A stretch of DNA of 64,000 nucleotides from CAZEIW01 sp964512305 (lineage in GTDB: Bacteria > Pseudomonadota > Gammaproteobacteria > Burkholderiales > Burkholderiaceae_F). How positions within the stretch are numbered: the first letter of the stretch is position 1; every line of letters begins with the position of its first letter. Below, piece after piece: positions 8,979-19,000 of the stretch. The position numbers and the translations under genes were made by a program. The DNA lies in contig CAZEIW010000142.1 of the NCBI GenBank assembly GCA_964512305.1, positions 31,606-95,605 of the forward strand, read 5' to 3'. A model generated the notes under the pieces. The model searched no databases. It worked only from the letters and a program-made list of their open reading frames with translations, and was not told the DNA's origin.

Positions 8979-9004
8979 GCGCTCCTGCCGGAGCGCTTAG
9001 TTTT
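8979..9004 (+). terminator. Rho-independent terminator, overlapping a convergent stop codon
   Basis: A perfect 7-bp stem GCGCTCC/GGAGCGC (8979-8985 with 8990-8996) with loop TGCC, followed by TTAGTTTT. The tail contains the stop codon of the convergent DUF167 gene. Confidence 0.75.
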
Positions 9005-9395
9005 CGCCCAGGCGCCGCGCGAGCGCCTGGGCGACCTCCGGGTCGCAATCGATCGCCACCGACTTGTCGCGGCTGGCGATCCCCGAGGTCAGCCGCAACG
9101 CGCTGCGGCGCAGGCCGAGACGCTCGCTGAGAAAGTGCAGCAACGCGTCGTTGGCGCGACCGTCGACCGGCGGCGCCTGCAGCGCGATCTTGAGCCGCTC
9201 GCCGTGTTCGCCGAGGACGGCGGTTCGCCGCGCCCCGGGCTGCACATGCAGCGCGAGCACCACCGTGCCGCCCGCGTGGCGCAGCCACGGCGGCGCAGCC
9301 TGCGCCGCCGTTGGCGCATCGGATTGCGTGCGAGAATCGGGCTTGCCCTGCTTCTTCGGCCGGGCTGGTCCGCACCGGCTGCCCCGGTCAGCCAT
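8997..9395 (-). CDS. DUF167 (YggU-like) protein
   Basis: About 132 residues. The C-terminal 95 form a DUF167/YggU domain: LHVQPGARRTAV, then LQAPPVDGRANDALL and a final ALARRLGE. The family is small and its role unproven. The N-terminal 35 residues are an extra polar extension. I chose the ATG at 9395 because it leaves the divergent hemE start (9418) free; an upstream ATG at 9431 in the same frame is possible and would overlap hemE. Only 22 bp separate the two divergent start codons. Confidence 0.8.
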   Translation of the reverse strand: MADRGSRCGPARPKKQGKPDSRTQSDAPTAAQAAPPWLRHAGGTVVLALHVQPGARRTAVLGEHGERLKIALQAPPVDGRANDALLHFLSERLGLRRSALRLTSGIASRDKSVAIDCDPEVAQALARRLGEN

Positions 9396-9417
9396 CCGTT
9401 CTCGAGCCCCGCCGCGC

Positions 9418-10500
9418 GTGAAACCTGCCAACGATACCTTGCTGCGCGCGTTGCTGCGCCAGCCTACCGATCACACGCCGATCTGGCTGATGCGCCAGGC
9501 CGGACGCTACCTCCCAGAATACAACGCGACCCGCGCCCGCGCCGGCAGCTTCCTCGCACTGGCGAAGTCGCCTGAGCTCGCCACCGAGGTCACGCTGCAG
9601 CCGGTCGAACGCTATGCGCTCGACGCCGCGATCCTGTTTTCCGACATCCTGACCGTGCCCGACGCCATGGGGCTCGGGCTGTACTTCGTCGAGGGCGAGG
9701 GTCCGAAGTTCAGCCGCCCCGTGCGCACCGAAACGGACGTCGCGGCGCTGCGCGCCCCCGACCCGGAGTCGGCGCTGCGCTACGTGCTGGACGCGGTGCG
9801 CTCGATCCGGCGTGCGCTCGGCGGCCGGATTCCCCTGATCGGCTTCTCGGGCAGCCCCTGGACGCTCGCCTGCTACATGGTCGAGGGCGGCGGTTCGGAC
9901 GATTTCCGCACGATCAAGACGATGCTCTATGCGCGCCCCGATCTGCTGCATCGATTGCTCGCCGTCAATGCACGCGCGGTCGCCGACTACCTCAACGCCC
10001 AGATCCGAGCCGGCGCGCAGGCGGTGATGATCTTCGACACCTGGGGCGGCGCGCTGTCGCATGCGGCATTCCATGACTTCTCGCTCGCCTACCTCACCGA
10101 GGTCGTTCGGGCGCTGGACCGGCACGGCGACGGCGAGCGGGTACCCTCGATCGTGTTCACGAAGGGCGGCGGCCTGTGGCTCGAGGCCATCGCCGCCTGC
10201 GGCTGCGACGCCGTCGGCGTCGACTGGACCGTCGATCTCGGCCGCGCCCGCGCGCGCGTGGGCGCCCACTGCGCGCTGCAGGGCAATCTCGATCCGGCCG
10301 CGCTGCTGGCCGGCGCGGACGCCGCGCGCGCCGAGTCGCGCCGCGTGCTCGACGCGTTCGGGCGGCCGCAAAATGCGGACGGCAGCACGGCCGGCCACGT
10401 GTTCAATCTCGGCCATGGCATTTCGCAGTTCACCGACCCCGATGTCGTGCACGCACTGGTCGAGTGCGTCCACGAGCACAGTCGCCGCCTGCGCACCTGA
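9418..10500 (+). CDS. hemE: Uroporphyrinogen III decarboxylase
   Basis: A 360-residue HemE, which removes four carboxyl groups from uroporphyrinogen III to give coproporphyrinogen III in cytosolic haem synthesis. Substrate-binding residues are visible in RQAGRYLPEY (26-35) and in the FSDIL motif (74-78, Asp 76); the C-terminal NLGHGI carries the conserved His. The start is GTG at 9418: no ATG lies near the conserved N-terminus and this gives the normal family length. It is followed by a regulatory-looking gap and then priA. Confidence 0.96.
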   Translation: MKPANDTLLRALLRQPTDHTPIWLMRQAGRYLPEYNATRARAGSFLALAKSPELATEVTLQPVERYALDAAILFSDILTVPDAMGLGLYFVEGEGPKFSRPVRTETDVAALRAPDPESALRYVLDAVRSIRRALGGRIPLIGFSGSPWTLACYMVEGGGSDDFRTIKTMLYARPDLLHRLLAVNARAVADYLNAQIRAGAQAVMIFDTWGGALSHAAFHDFSLAYLTEVVRALDRHGDGERVPSIVFTKGGGLWLEAIAACGCDAVGVDWTVDLGRARARVGAHCALQGNLDPAALLAGADAARAESRRVLDAFGRPQNADGSTAGHVFNLGHGISQFTDPDVVHALVECVHEHSRRLRT

Positions 10501-10918
10501 GCGGGACACTGGGTGTGCGAGTGCACACACTAGTAGATTCCACGCAGCCGATGGCCGGATCCCGGCCGGGCTTGACTTATTCACAAAATTGGGAGCCTGG
10601 CGCAAACAGGCGATGGCGAATCGGGCGAGCTCCCGCAGGCGCAGAAGAATCCCCGCAGTCGATTGAAAATAAAAGAGATTTCCTAATGTGCTCGAAACCG
10701 CGCGGCGACCCAAAACATGACCTGGCGGGCACTTAGCACGCTTGCGCAACGGTTTTCCACAAAATTATCCACAGGCGCGCGGGTCGGCAAAGAGTGCTGA
10801 AAAATTAATAACTTACTCGTAACCTTAAGTTCGCCGCCGACACTCGGGGCCCCCAGCCGCCCGCGACCGGCACACGCCGCGTGCGTCCGGCGCGCATAAC
10901 GGCGCGACCCTCGCGCCG
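10501..10918. promoter_or_regulatory. DnaA-box region between hemE and priA (candidate oriC)
   Basis: A gene-free 418-bp gap, noticeably richer in A+T than its surroundings. Boxes on the plus strand are TTATTCACA (10577-10585), TTTTCCACA (10753-10761) and the perfect consensus TTATCCACA (10765-10773); the last two start 12 bp apart. A+T-rich runs occur at about 10662-10685 and 10799-10826, the latter just after the box pair, where an unwinding element would be expected. It could be a replication origin, or a DnaA-responsive promoter region for priA. A skew plot was not possible here. Confidence 0.45.
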
Positions 10919-12955
10919 ATGAAGTTCGCCCGCGTCATCGTCGACGTCCCGCTCGATCATCCGCTGGATTACCGGGTCGGTGATGCCGGTCCGGACGGGC
11001 CGGCGATCGGCATGCGCTGCGTCGTCCCCGTTGGAACCCGCGAGGCGGTCGGCATCGTGGTCGGGTTTGCCGATCAGACGGCAATCGACGAAAGGCGCTT
11101 GCGCGAACTCGGACGGACCCTGGGCGAGCCCGTGCTGCCCGCCAGCTGGCTCGCGCTGACCCGCTTCGCCGCCGACTACTACCATCACCCTTGGGGCGAA
11201 GTCGCGCTGCCGGCGCTCCCGCGGCTGCTTCGCGCCCCTCCGGGCCGGCATTACGCCCGCCAGGTCGCGCGCGCGCGCGAGCACGGCCCGCCGGGCCCGG
11301 CTCCATCCGTGGAACTCCCGCCTCCGCTGCGCGACGAACAGGCGGCCGCGATCGAAGCGATTGCGGCCACGCGCGGCTTCGCCCCCTTCCTGCTGTACGG
11401 AATCACCGGCAGCGGGAAGACCGAGGTCTACCTGGGCGCGATCGCGCGCATGCTGGCTGCCGATGCGCGGGCGCAGGCCCTGTTCCTGGTGCCGGAGATC
11501 AACCTGACGCCGCAGCTCGAGGCGCGCCTGCGGGCACGCTTCCCGCAGCATGCGATCGTCAGCCTGCACAGCGGGCTGACAGAATCGGAGCGTGCGGCCG
11601 CCTGGCTGCAGGCGCATGAGGGGCGCGCCCGCGTCGTGCTCGGCACGAGAATGGCGGTTTTCGCGCCGCTGCCGGGGCTGGCGCTGGTCGTCGTCGACGA
11701 GGAGCACGATCCGTCGCTGAAGGCCTCCGAAGGCCTCGCCTATTCCGCGCGCGACCTCGCCGTCAAGCGCGCGCAGCTCGAGCGCGTCGCGGTCGTGCTC
11801 GGCTCCGCCACGCCCTCGCTCGAGTCCTGGCACCAGGCCGGCGCCGGCCGCTATCGCCTGCTGCGGATGTCGGAACGCGCGGCGCCCGGGCCGCATGCCG
11901 ATCCGCGCATCGAACCCGTCGACCTGCGCATCCATGCGCCGCTGCAAGGACTGGCAGCGCCGCTGCGCGCGGCGCTGGAGCAGACGCTTGCGCGGGCCGA
12001 GCAGTCGCTCGTGTTCATCAACCGCCGCGGGTACGCGCCGGTGCTCGCGTGCGACGCCTGCGGCTGGCTGTCGAACTGCCCGCATTGCGAAAGCTTCGCG
12101 GCCTTCCACAAGACCGACGGCGGACGCGGCAGCCCTTCGCTGCGCTGCCACCACTGCGGCTGGAGCCGTCGCCTGCCCGCTGCCTGCCCGACCTGCGGCA
12201 ACCAGGACCTCGCGCCGGTCGGCCAGGGCACGCAACGCGTCGAAGAGGCGCTGTGCGCGGCCTGGCCGCAGGCGCGCGTGGCGCGCATCGACCGCGACAC
12301 CACGCGCCGCGCGCACGCCGCGCGCCGTGCGCTCGAAGCCGTGCACGCGGGTGACGTCGACATCCTGGTCGGCACGCAGATGATCGCGAAAGGGCACGAC
12401 TTCCGGCGCGTATCCACCGTCGCGGTGCTCAATGCGGACGCGCAGCTGGTTGCGCCCGACTTCCGCGCGCCGGAGCGCCTGTTCGCGCTGCTGATGCAGG
12501 TGGCCGGCCGCGCGGGGCGCGGCGGCCAGGCAAGCCGCGTGCTGATCCAGACCCGGTTCCCGGCCCACCCGCTGTTCGCCGCGCTCGCCCGCCACGACTA
12601 CGCCGAGTTCGCGCGTACCGAGCTCGCTGAGCGCCGCAGCGCGAAAATGCCGCCGTTCGTGTACCAGGCCCTGCTGACGGCGCACGCGCGCACGCTCGAA
12701 GCGGCGCTGGAATTCCTGCGCGAATGCCGCCGGATGGGCCTGCCGGCGGCGCAGGCGCAGTCGGTCGAGCTGTACGAGGCGGTGCCGATGCCGCTGGCAC
12801 GCCTGGCGTCCGAGTCGCGCGCGCAGCTGCTGATCGAATCGACTCGCCGGCGCGCGCTGCATGCGTTCCTCGACACGTGGCTGGCCGAGTTGAGAAGGCT
12901 GCGGCCCAGAGGCGGGTTGCGCTGGCGGCTCGAGATGGATCCGATGTCGATCTGA
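10919..12955 (+). CDS. priA: Primosomal replication-restart helicase PriA
   Basis: A 678-residue PriA, the 3'-to-5' helicase that reloads the replisome at collapsed forks. The N-terminal 3'-DNA-binding domain starts MKFARVIVDVPLDHPLDY; Walker A is GITGSGKTE (161-169) and Walker B DEEHD (260-264). The zinc-binding insert with paired Cys (CDACG, CPHC, CHHCG, CPTCG) lies at about 378-434, and helicase motif V contains GTQMIAKGHDF. It starts right after the DnaA-box gap and appears monocistronic. Confidence 0.96.
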   Translation: MKFARVIVDVPLDHPLDYRVGDAGPDGPAIGMRCVVPVGTREAVGIVVGFADQTAIDERRLRELGRTLGEPVLPASWLALTRFAADYYHHPWGEVALPALPRLLRAPPGRHYARQVARAREHGPPGPAPSVELPPPLRDEQAAAIEAIAATRGFAPFLLYGITGSGKTEVYLGAIARMLAADARAQALFLVPEINLTPQLEARLRARFPQHAIVSLHSGLTESERAAAWLQAHEGRARVVLGTRMAVFAPLPGLALVVVDEEHDPSLKASEGLAYSARDLAVKRAQLERVAVVLGSATPSLESWHQAGAGRYRLLRMSERAAPGPHADPRIEPVDLRIHAPLQGLAAPLRAALEQTLARAEQSLVFINRRGYAPVLACDACGWLSNCPHCESFAAFHKTDGGRGSPSLRCHHCGWSRRLPAACPTCGNQDLAPVGQGTQRVEEALCAAWPQARVARIDRDTTRRAHAARRALEAVHAGDVDILVGTQMIAKGHDFRRVSTVAVLNADAQLVAPDFRAPERLFALLMQVAGRAGRGGQASRVLIQTRFPAHPLFAALARHDYAEFARTELAERRSAKMPPFVYQALLTAHARTLEAALEFLRECRRMGLPAAQAQSVELYEAVPMPLARLASESRAQLLIESTRRRALHAFLDTWLAELRRLRPRGGLRWRLEMDPMSI

Positions 12956-13263
12956 TCGACGCGAGGCAGGCGCGACGTGCGGTCGGACAGAGGGGCGGGT
13001 CGCAGTCGGCGGCCGCCGCTTCGACGCTCCGTGCCGCCAGCAACGACCGGGACAAAAAAGCCATCACGTAGATACGTGGTGGCGTAGCCGATGGCCGGTC
13101 GCCTGTCCGGCCGAGCGGCAGCAAGGGCTCGGCGAGGGGTTTCCGCTTGTCGCTTGCGACCCGCCGGACGGAATGCCGGCGCTAGGTCCCGCAGGGGCGC
13201 ATTGAAATAATCCGCCCCACGGTCAGGAACAACAATTCCGCCCCGGAGGGGCGAGGGACCTTG
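12956..13263. other. Intergenic region between priA and the minor-pilin operon
   Basis: No gene is supported in these 308 bases. It includes a short perfect inverted repeat CACGTA-n4-TACGTG at 13066-13081 and a G+C-poor ATTGAAATAATCC stretch near 13202 that could be part of the pilin operon promoter. The last 20 bases carry a purine-rich GGAGGGG ribosome-binding segment before the ATG at 13264. No clear sigma-54 site was found. Confidence 0.35.
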
Positions 13264-13827
13264 ATGGCAAGCCGAGCAAGCGGGCTGACTTTGGTGGAGC
13301 TGCTGGTGGTGCTGGCGATCGCGGCGATCCTGCTGGCCCTCGGCGTGCCTTCGTTCCAGTCGGTGATCCGGACCAACCGCCTGAGCGCAGCCACCGACAA
13401 TTTCGTCGCGTCCCTGAATCTCGCGCGCGGCGAGGCGGTCAGGCTGGGCTGTCCCGTGAACGTCGCCAGCCTCAGTGCCGCGAACAACTGGGGCGTGTCC
13501 GGATGGAACATCACGCCGGTCGCTTCGGCCGCGCTGGCGCCGACGCAATCGTGCCCGGCCGGAACCGTTCTCAGGACGGTCGCCGCAGTGACGGCGCCGA
13601 CGTCGATCTACGGCGACGTTGCGGTCATTTCCTTCGACCCGACCGGACGCGCGAGCGGACCTGCGGTGTTCGTGGTCTGCCTGGACGGCACCACCGGCAC
13701 GCTGGCCAACGCCTCGCGCGCCGTGCTCGTCTCCGCATCGGGGCGCATACGGATCGCCAACAACAATTCCACCGGGGTTCCGCTGAAGGACAACGGAGCC
13801 ACAGTCGGGGCCTGCAACGGCCCCTGA
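13264..13827 (+). CDS. fimT: Minor pseudopilin FimT/GspH
   Basis: A 187-residue type IV pilin-like protein. A short basic leader (MASRASG) precedes the class III cleavage site G|LTLVELLVV with the Glu at +5, then a hydrophobic helix used for membrane insertion and pilus packing. The globular part is of the GspH/FimT type. It is the first gene of a six-gene minor-pilin operon (fimT-pilV-pilW-pilX-pilY1-pilE) that primes type IV pilus assembly. A TTG one codon upstream is less likely than the ATG. Confidence 0.85.
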   Translation: MASRASGLTLVELLVVLAIAAILLALGVPSFQSVIRTNRLSAATDNFVASLNLARGEAVRLGCPVNVASLSAANNWGVSGWNITPVASAALAPTQSCPAGTVLRTVAAVTAPTSIYGDVAVISFDPTGRASGPAVFVVCLDGTTGTLANASRAVLVSASGRIRIANNNSTGVPLKDNGATVGACNGP

Positions 13828-13842
13828 GCGAGAGCGAGAACG

Positions 13843-14316
13843 ATGATGCAGAAGCGATGCCTTTTCACGCTTGCGTCCGCACGTGCCGGCCGCCGGCAGT
13901 CGGGCCTGACCCTGATCGAGGTGCTGGTCGCGATGGTCGTTCTGGCGATCGGGCTCCTCGGCATGGCGGGCCTGCAGCTCAGGGGCATACAGGTCAACCA
14001 GGGCTCGACCTATCGCTGGCAGGCGGCGGCGCTGGCGAGCGACATGGCCGACCGGATGCGCGCGGACCGCCCGAATGTCGGCTCTTTCGCTTTCGCGAAT
14101 TGCGCCGCCCCGCCGGCTGCCGTCACGCCCGCGGGAGCTGCGGTCGCGGAATGGCTGGCGCGCGTGGCCGCGCTGCCTGGGGGATGCGCGAACATCCAGA
14201 CGGCCGCGGGCGCCGGCACCACGTCGGTGACGATCACCGTGACCTGGGACGACACGCGCGCGGCCAATTCGAAGGTCGCCGTCACGGGGACCTACGCGCT
14301 GGCCACCGAGATGTAG
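13843..14316 (+). CDS. pilV: Type IV pilus minor pilin PilV
   Basis: A 157-residue PilV. After a 20-residue basic leader comes the prepilin peptidase site G|LTLIEVLVAMVVLAIGLLG (Glu at +5). The GMAGLQLRG motif just after the helix is characteristic of PilV. It would be processed by PilD and inserted with PilW, PilX and PilE to start pilus growth. The start may be at this ATG or the next codon, also ATG. It lies 15 bp after fimT. Confidence 0.9.
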   Translation: MMQKRCLFTLASARAGRRQSGLTLIEVLVAMVVLAIGLLGMAGLQLRGIQVNQGSTYRWQAAALASDMADRMRADRPNVGSFAFANCAAPPAAVTPAGAAVAEWLARVAALPGGCANIQTAAGAGTTSVTITVTWDDTRAANSKVAVTGTYALATEM

Positions 14317-14344
14317 TCGCCGTGCGCCGACCGTGCCGAAACCG

Positions 14345-15463
14345 ATGACCGTGCTCCCGCCGATCCGCCACCGCGCCTCACAGCGCGGGCTGACCCTGAT
14401 CGAGCTGATGATCAGCGTCACGCTCGGGCTCATCATCGTCGCCGCGATGACCTACCTGTACATCAACTCGCGCGGCGCGTACCGCACCAACCAGGGCGCG
14501 GCGCAGATCCAGGACGCGGGGCGCTTCGCGGTCGACTCGATTTCGCGCGATGTGCGGCGCGCGGGTTCGCTCGGGTGTGCGACGGCCAACTCGATCGCGG
14601 CGGCCAGCACACCGGTTTCCTTCTCGACGATCGCTTTGGGCCCCGGGGCGGCTTTCAACCCGGCGGCCGGCTCGGTCTCCGGGCTGCGCGCCGTCAGTCC
14701 AGGCTCGAACGTCTTCCCGGCGACGCCACCGGCCGGGTTTTCCGCGACCGGCGTCAACTACTACGCCGGCGATGTCCTGACGCTCTGGACCGCTGCCGGC
14801 CCTCCGGTTTCCGTCGTCTCGCCGGATCCGGCCGCCTCCGTCGTCAATGTCGCGGACCCGGGCGGCATCGGCGCCGGTGACCTTGCCCTGATCTCGAACT
14901 GCCGCCAGGCGACCTTGTTCCGCGTCACCAGCGCCACCGGGACAGGTCCGTCCGCGCTCGCTTTCGGCAGCGCCTCCAACAGTTCGCCCGACCTGACGGG
15001 AGCGATGCAGCCGGTCTACTCATCGGGCGAACCGGGCACGACGGTGCAGCGCTACGACCAGGTCACCTATTTCGTCGGCGTGAACCCGGCGCTGCCGGCC
15101 GCGGTGCGGCGACCGGCGCTGTACCGCTGTTCGCTGGACACGGGCTGCGACGCCGTCGCGGACAACGTCGAGAACATGGACATCGTCTACGGGGTCGGCA
15201 CGCCGGTCACGGTCGGAGGCGTCACGACGCTCGCGGCGCCGACGTTCCAGCATGCCGACGCGATGGCGGGCAACTGGCAGAACGTGGTCAGCATCAGGGT
15301 CGCGCTCGTGGCGGTCGGCAGCGATCCCGGCGGCGCCAATTCGCGTCAGACGTTGATGTTCGGCGACAGCGCCGCGGGCGCGCCGGTGGCCTGGACCGCC
15401 CCCGACACGCGACTGCGGCAGGTGTTCACGGTGACCGCTGCGCTGCGGGGTCTGGTCCAGTGA
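14345..15463 (+). CDS. pilW: Type IV pilus assembly protein PilW
   Basis: A 372-residue minor pilin, much larger than the pilins around it, as expected for PilW. The leader ends in QRG|LTLIELMISVTLGLII (Glu at +5), followed by the YLYINSRGAYRTNQ segment typical of the family. The large C-terminal part should sit at the pilus tip with PilY1. I chose the ATG at 14345; an in-frame GTG four codons upstream (14333) cannot be excluded, and neither has a strong ribosome site. Confidence 0.88.
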   Translation: MTVLPPIRHRASQRGLTLIELMISVTLGLIIVAAMTYLYINSRGAYRTNQGAAQIQDAGRFAVDSISRDVRRAGSLGCATANSIAAASTPVSFSTIALGPGAAFNPAAGSVSGLRAVSPGSNVFPATPPAGFSATGVNYYAGDVLTLWTAAGPPVSVVSPDPAASVVNVADPGGIGAGDLALISNCRQATLFRVTSATGTGPSALAFGSASNSSPDLTGAMQPVYSSGEPGTTVQRYDQVTYFVGVNPALPAAVRRPALYRCSLDTGCDAVADNVENMDIVYGVGTPVTVGGVTTLAAPTFQHADAMAGNWQNVVSIRVALVAVGSDPGGANSRQTLMFGDSAAGAPVAWTAPDTRLRQVFTVTAALRGLVQ

Positions 15464-15473
15464 GGGCAGCCAC

Positions 15474-16007
15474 ATGAAACGGTTTCCACACGCATCGCAG
15501 TTCCGGTCCCGGCGCGGCATCGCGCTCGTGGTGGCGCTCGTGATCCTCGCCGTGCTGAGCCTGATCGGCGTGGCGGCCTACTCGGTGGCGACGCAGGAGG
15601 AACGGATGGCCGGCAATTCGCGCGACCGCATGCGCGCGTTCGAAGCGGCCGAGGCGGCCCTGCGCGATTGCGAGGCCGTCGTGCAGGGCAACCCGGCGTT
15701 CGACGGCACGAACGGGATGTATACGGCGCCTTCGCCCGGCACACCCGCGGTCGCCGACAACCTGAACCAGAATGGCTGGACGAGCGCCGCGGTGCACCCG
15801 GTGGCCAACCCCGCTTTCGCGAGTCCCCCCTTCGCGTCCCCCCCGGTGTGCATCGCCGAAGCCTTCAGCGTGCAGCGCTCGCCGTTCACGGCCGCCGGTC
15901 GTCCCCAGGACAGCAGCAACACCGCGCAGATGGCCCGCATCACCGCCCGCGGCTACGGATGGAATCCGAACACCGTCGTCGAACTCGAATCGTATTACGC
16001 GCGCTGA
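15474..16007 (+). CDS. pilX: Type IV pilus assembly protein PilX
   Basis: A 177-residue PilX: basic N-terminus, then RRGIALVVALVILAVLSLIG as the hydrophobic helix, which lacks the Glu at +5 seen in other pilins, and the motif QEERMAGNSRDR that marks the PilX N-terminal family. It links the minor-pilin core to PilY1 at the pilus tip. It lies 10 bp after pilW. Confidence 0.88.
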   Translation: MKRFPHASQFRSRRGIALVVALVILAVLSLIGVAAYSVATQEERMAGNSRDRMRAFEAAEAALRDCEAVVQGNPAFDGTNGMYTAPSPGTPAVADNLNQNGWTSAAVHPVANPAFASPPFASPPVCIAEAFSVQRSPFTAAGRPQDSSNTAQMARITARGYGWNPNTVVELESYYAR

Positions 16008-16068
16008 TCGCTGACAGGTGACCCCCCATGCCGCAGATCGAACCCACGAACCCGAACCGAGGGCAGCG

Positions 16069-19000
16069 ATGAAGCCGACCTCCGATCCTCGGCTGGCCGG
16101 CCGAATCGCGGCCGCCGCGACGCTGCTGGCGGCCGTTTCCGCGACGGCGCAGAACGTGCCCTCGCAGACGCCGATGCTCGCGCCCCCGCCGCCGCCGGCC
16201 AACGTCGTGATGATGGTCGACGACTCGGGCAGCATGCAGTGGGCGTACGTGCCGGATTTCTACGACCAGTACGCGTCGACCAAGCGCTTCAAGTCCAGCA
16301 CCTTCAACGGCCTCTACTACAACCCCAGCTTCGTCTACCCGGCGCCGCCGGACGACACGGGGGCGCTGCTGTCGACCTCGTACACCGCGGCGCCGCTGGA
16401 CGGATTCAATCCCACGGTCAGCGGCACGGTCAACCTGAGCAACGCGTATCAGCCGACGGTCTCGTACCAGCCGGGCGGCAGCAACCAGCAGACGACCGCC
16501 AACGACCTGGCGGCGGCGGGGCTGACGAGCTCGGCCTACTACGCCGTCTACGACACCACGATCGCGGGCTGCTCGAGCGTCATCACCGACGACACCTGCT
16601 ACCGGCTGGTCGCGATCAGCTCGACCGACACGGTGCAGCAGAACAATTTCGCGATCTGGTACTCGTTCTATCGGACCCGGCACCTCGCGATCGCCACCGC
16701 CGCGGCGATCGCGATGTCGGCGCCGAACCTGGCGCAGGCTCGCGTGACCTGGCGCTCGTTGAATACGTGCACCGACATGCTCTCGGGCGACAACTGCACC
16801 GGTTACGACGGCACGCAGGTCGACAACCGCATCCGCCGCTTCGTCGGCGCGCACAAGACGGACTTCTACAAGTGGCTGTTCCGCGTGCCCGCCAACCAGA
16901 GCACGCCGACCCGCTCGACGTGGAAATACATCGGCGACTACTTCAAGAACACGACCGGCCCCGACGGCCCGTACGGCATCGATCCCAACCAGACGCCGCA
17001 GGTCACCGGACCGGAGCTCGCGTGCGTGCAGAACTTCAACATCACGCTGACCGACGGCCAGTGGAACGGGGACAACAACGGCACGTTCTACGGCAGCATC
17101 GACAGCACCGGCCTCACGCTTCCGGACGGGACGAGCTACCCGGCGGGGTCTTCCCCGCCCACCGCGATCTATGGCAACGACACCAACCGGGACACGCTGT
17201 CCGACCTGGCGTTCTACTACTGGGCGACCGACCTTCGTCCGGACCTGCCGAACATCGTCCGGCCGTACTTCGCGGTCGGCAATGCCGCGACCGACTACTG
17301 GAACCCGCAGAACGACCCGGCGACGTGGCAGCACCTGGTCCAGTTCACGATCGGCGTCGGGATGACGATGTCGATGAGCGCCACGGGTCTGCCGTGGAGC
17401 GGCAGCGCGTTCAGCGGCACGGGTTACGACAACCTTTCGAGCGGCTCGATCAAGTGGCCGGCGATCAACAACGGCGCGCAGCAGGGTGACGTCGGCAAGG
17501 CCTACGACCTGTGGCACGCGGCGCTGAACTCTCGCGGCAACGCGTTCAGCGCCGATTCCCCCGGGGGCCTGATCGGCGCGCTGAACACCTCGCTCGCGCG
17601 GATCCAGGCGCAGATGAGCGGCAGCTCCGGAGCGGCCGCGGGGTCCTCGATGCTGAGCGCCGGAACGGCGATCTACTCGACCAGCTTCACGTCGAACGGC
17701 GGCTGGAGCGGAACCGTGAGCGCGTTCACGGTCGATCCCGCCACCGGGAACATCTCGGCGACGCCCTCGTGGACGACCACGAATGCGGGCACCTTCGCCG
17801 CGGCGGCGAGCCGGCGCGTCTTCACTTCGAAGAGCGCGGCGCCTGCCGCGGGCAGCGGCATCGCATTCACCGCGGCGAATCTCACGAACGCATGGCCCTG
17901 CCTGTGGTCGGCCTGCACCGGGTCGCCCGCGCCGACCTTCAGCGCGGCGCTGGTCAGCTACCTGCTGGGCGACGCGACCAACGAGCTGCGCAACAAGGTC
18001 GGAAACTATCGCGACCGCGCCACGACGATCCTGGGCGACATCGTCGATTCATCGCCGGTGTTCGCGTACAACGAGGACTACGGCTATCTCTCCCTGCCCG
18101 AAGGCCAGGGGAGCACGAACCGCTACGACACGTTCCTGCAGGCCAAGACCGGCGGACTGAAGATGCTGTTCGTCGGCGCCAACGACGGGATGCTGCACGG
18201 GTTCGACGCCTCGACGGGTGCCTCCACCAGCGGCACCGAGCAGTTCGCTTACGTGCCGCACAACGTGGTCCCGAACCTGCCGCTGCTCGCCAATCCCAAC
18301 TACCTGCACCAGTTCTACGTCGACGCCACGCCGGCGGTCGGCGACGCCTTCGTCAACGGCAGCTGGAAGCGCGTGCTGGTCGGCGCCACCGGCGCGGGCG
18401 GCCAGGGCGTGTTCGCGCTCGACGTGACCTCGCCGGGCAGCTTCGGCGCGGGCAACGTGCTGTGGGATCTCGACGGCACCTCCGCCGCGGATCCCGATCT
18501 CGGCTACACGATCGGAACGCCCCTGATCGCGCGCCTGAACGGACCGATGGACGGGGCCGGCGCCAGCGTCGGCGACTGGGCGGCGATTTTCGGCAACGGC
18601 TACGGCAGCGCGTCCGGCTGCGCGGTGCTGTACATCGTCCGCCTGTCGGACGGACTCGTGCAGAAGTACCGCCCGCCGGGCCAGGGCTACAGCACGACGA
18701 CCCAGCAGTGCTCGCCAGGCAACAACGGCATGTCGGCGCCCAACCAGATCGACCTCGACCTGAACCGCACGGTCGATTTCGTCTATGCCGGCGACCTGCA
18801 GGGCAACCTTTGGAAGTTCGACCTGAGCAGCACCAGCGCCTCGAGCTGGGGCGTCGCCTTGGGCGGCGCGCCGCTGTTCATCGCCACCGACGCGGCGGGA
18901 AACCGGCAGCCGATCACGGCTGCGCCGCAATTCGGGCCGCCGCTGGCGAACGTGGGCGGCGTGATGCTCTACTTCGGCACAGGAAGGATGTTCGCGCCGC

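Noticed and set aside
12429..13124. Leftward open frame at the end of priA and in the following gap
   Set aside because: It is mostly antisense to priA, Ser/Arg/Ala-rich, and has no ribosome site or recognisable domain.
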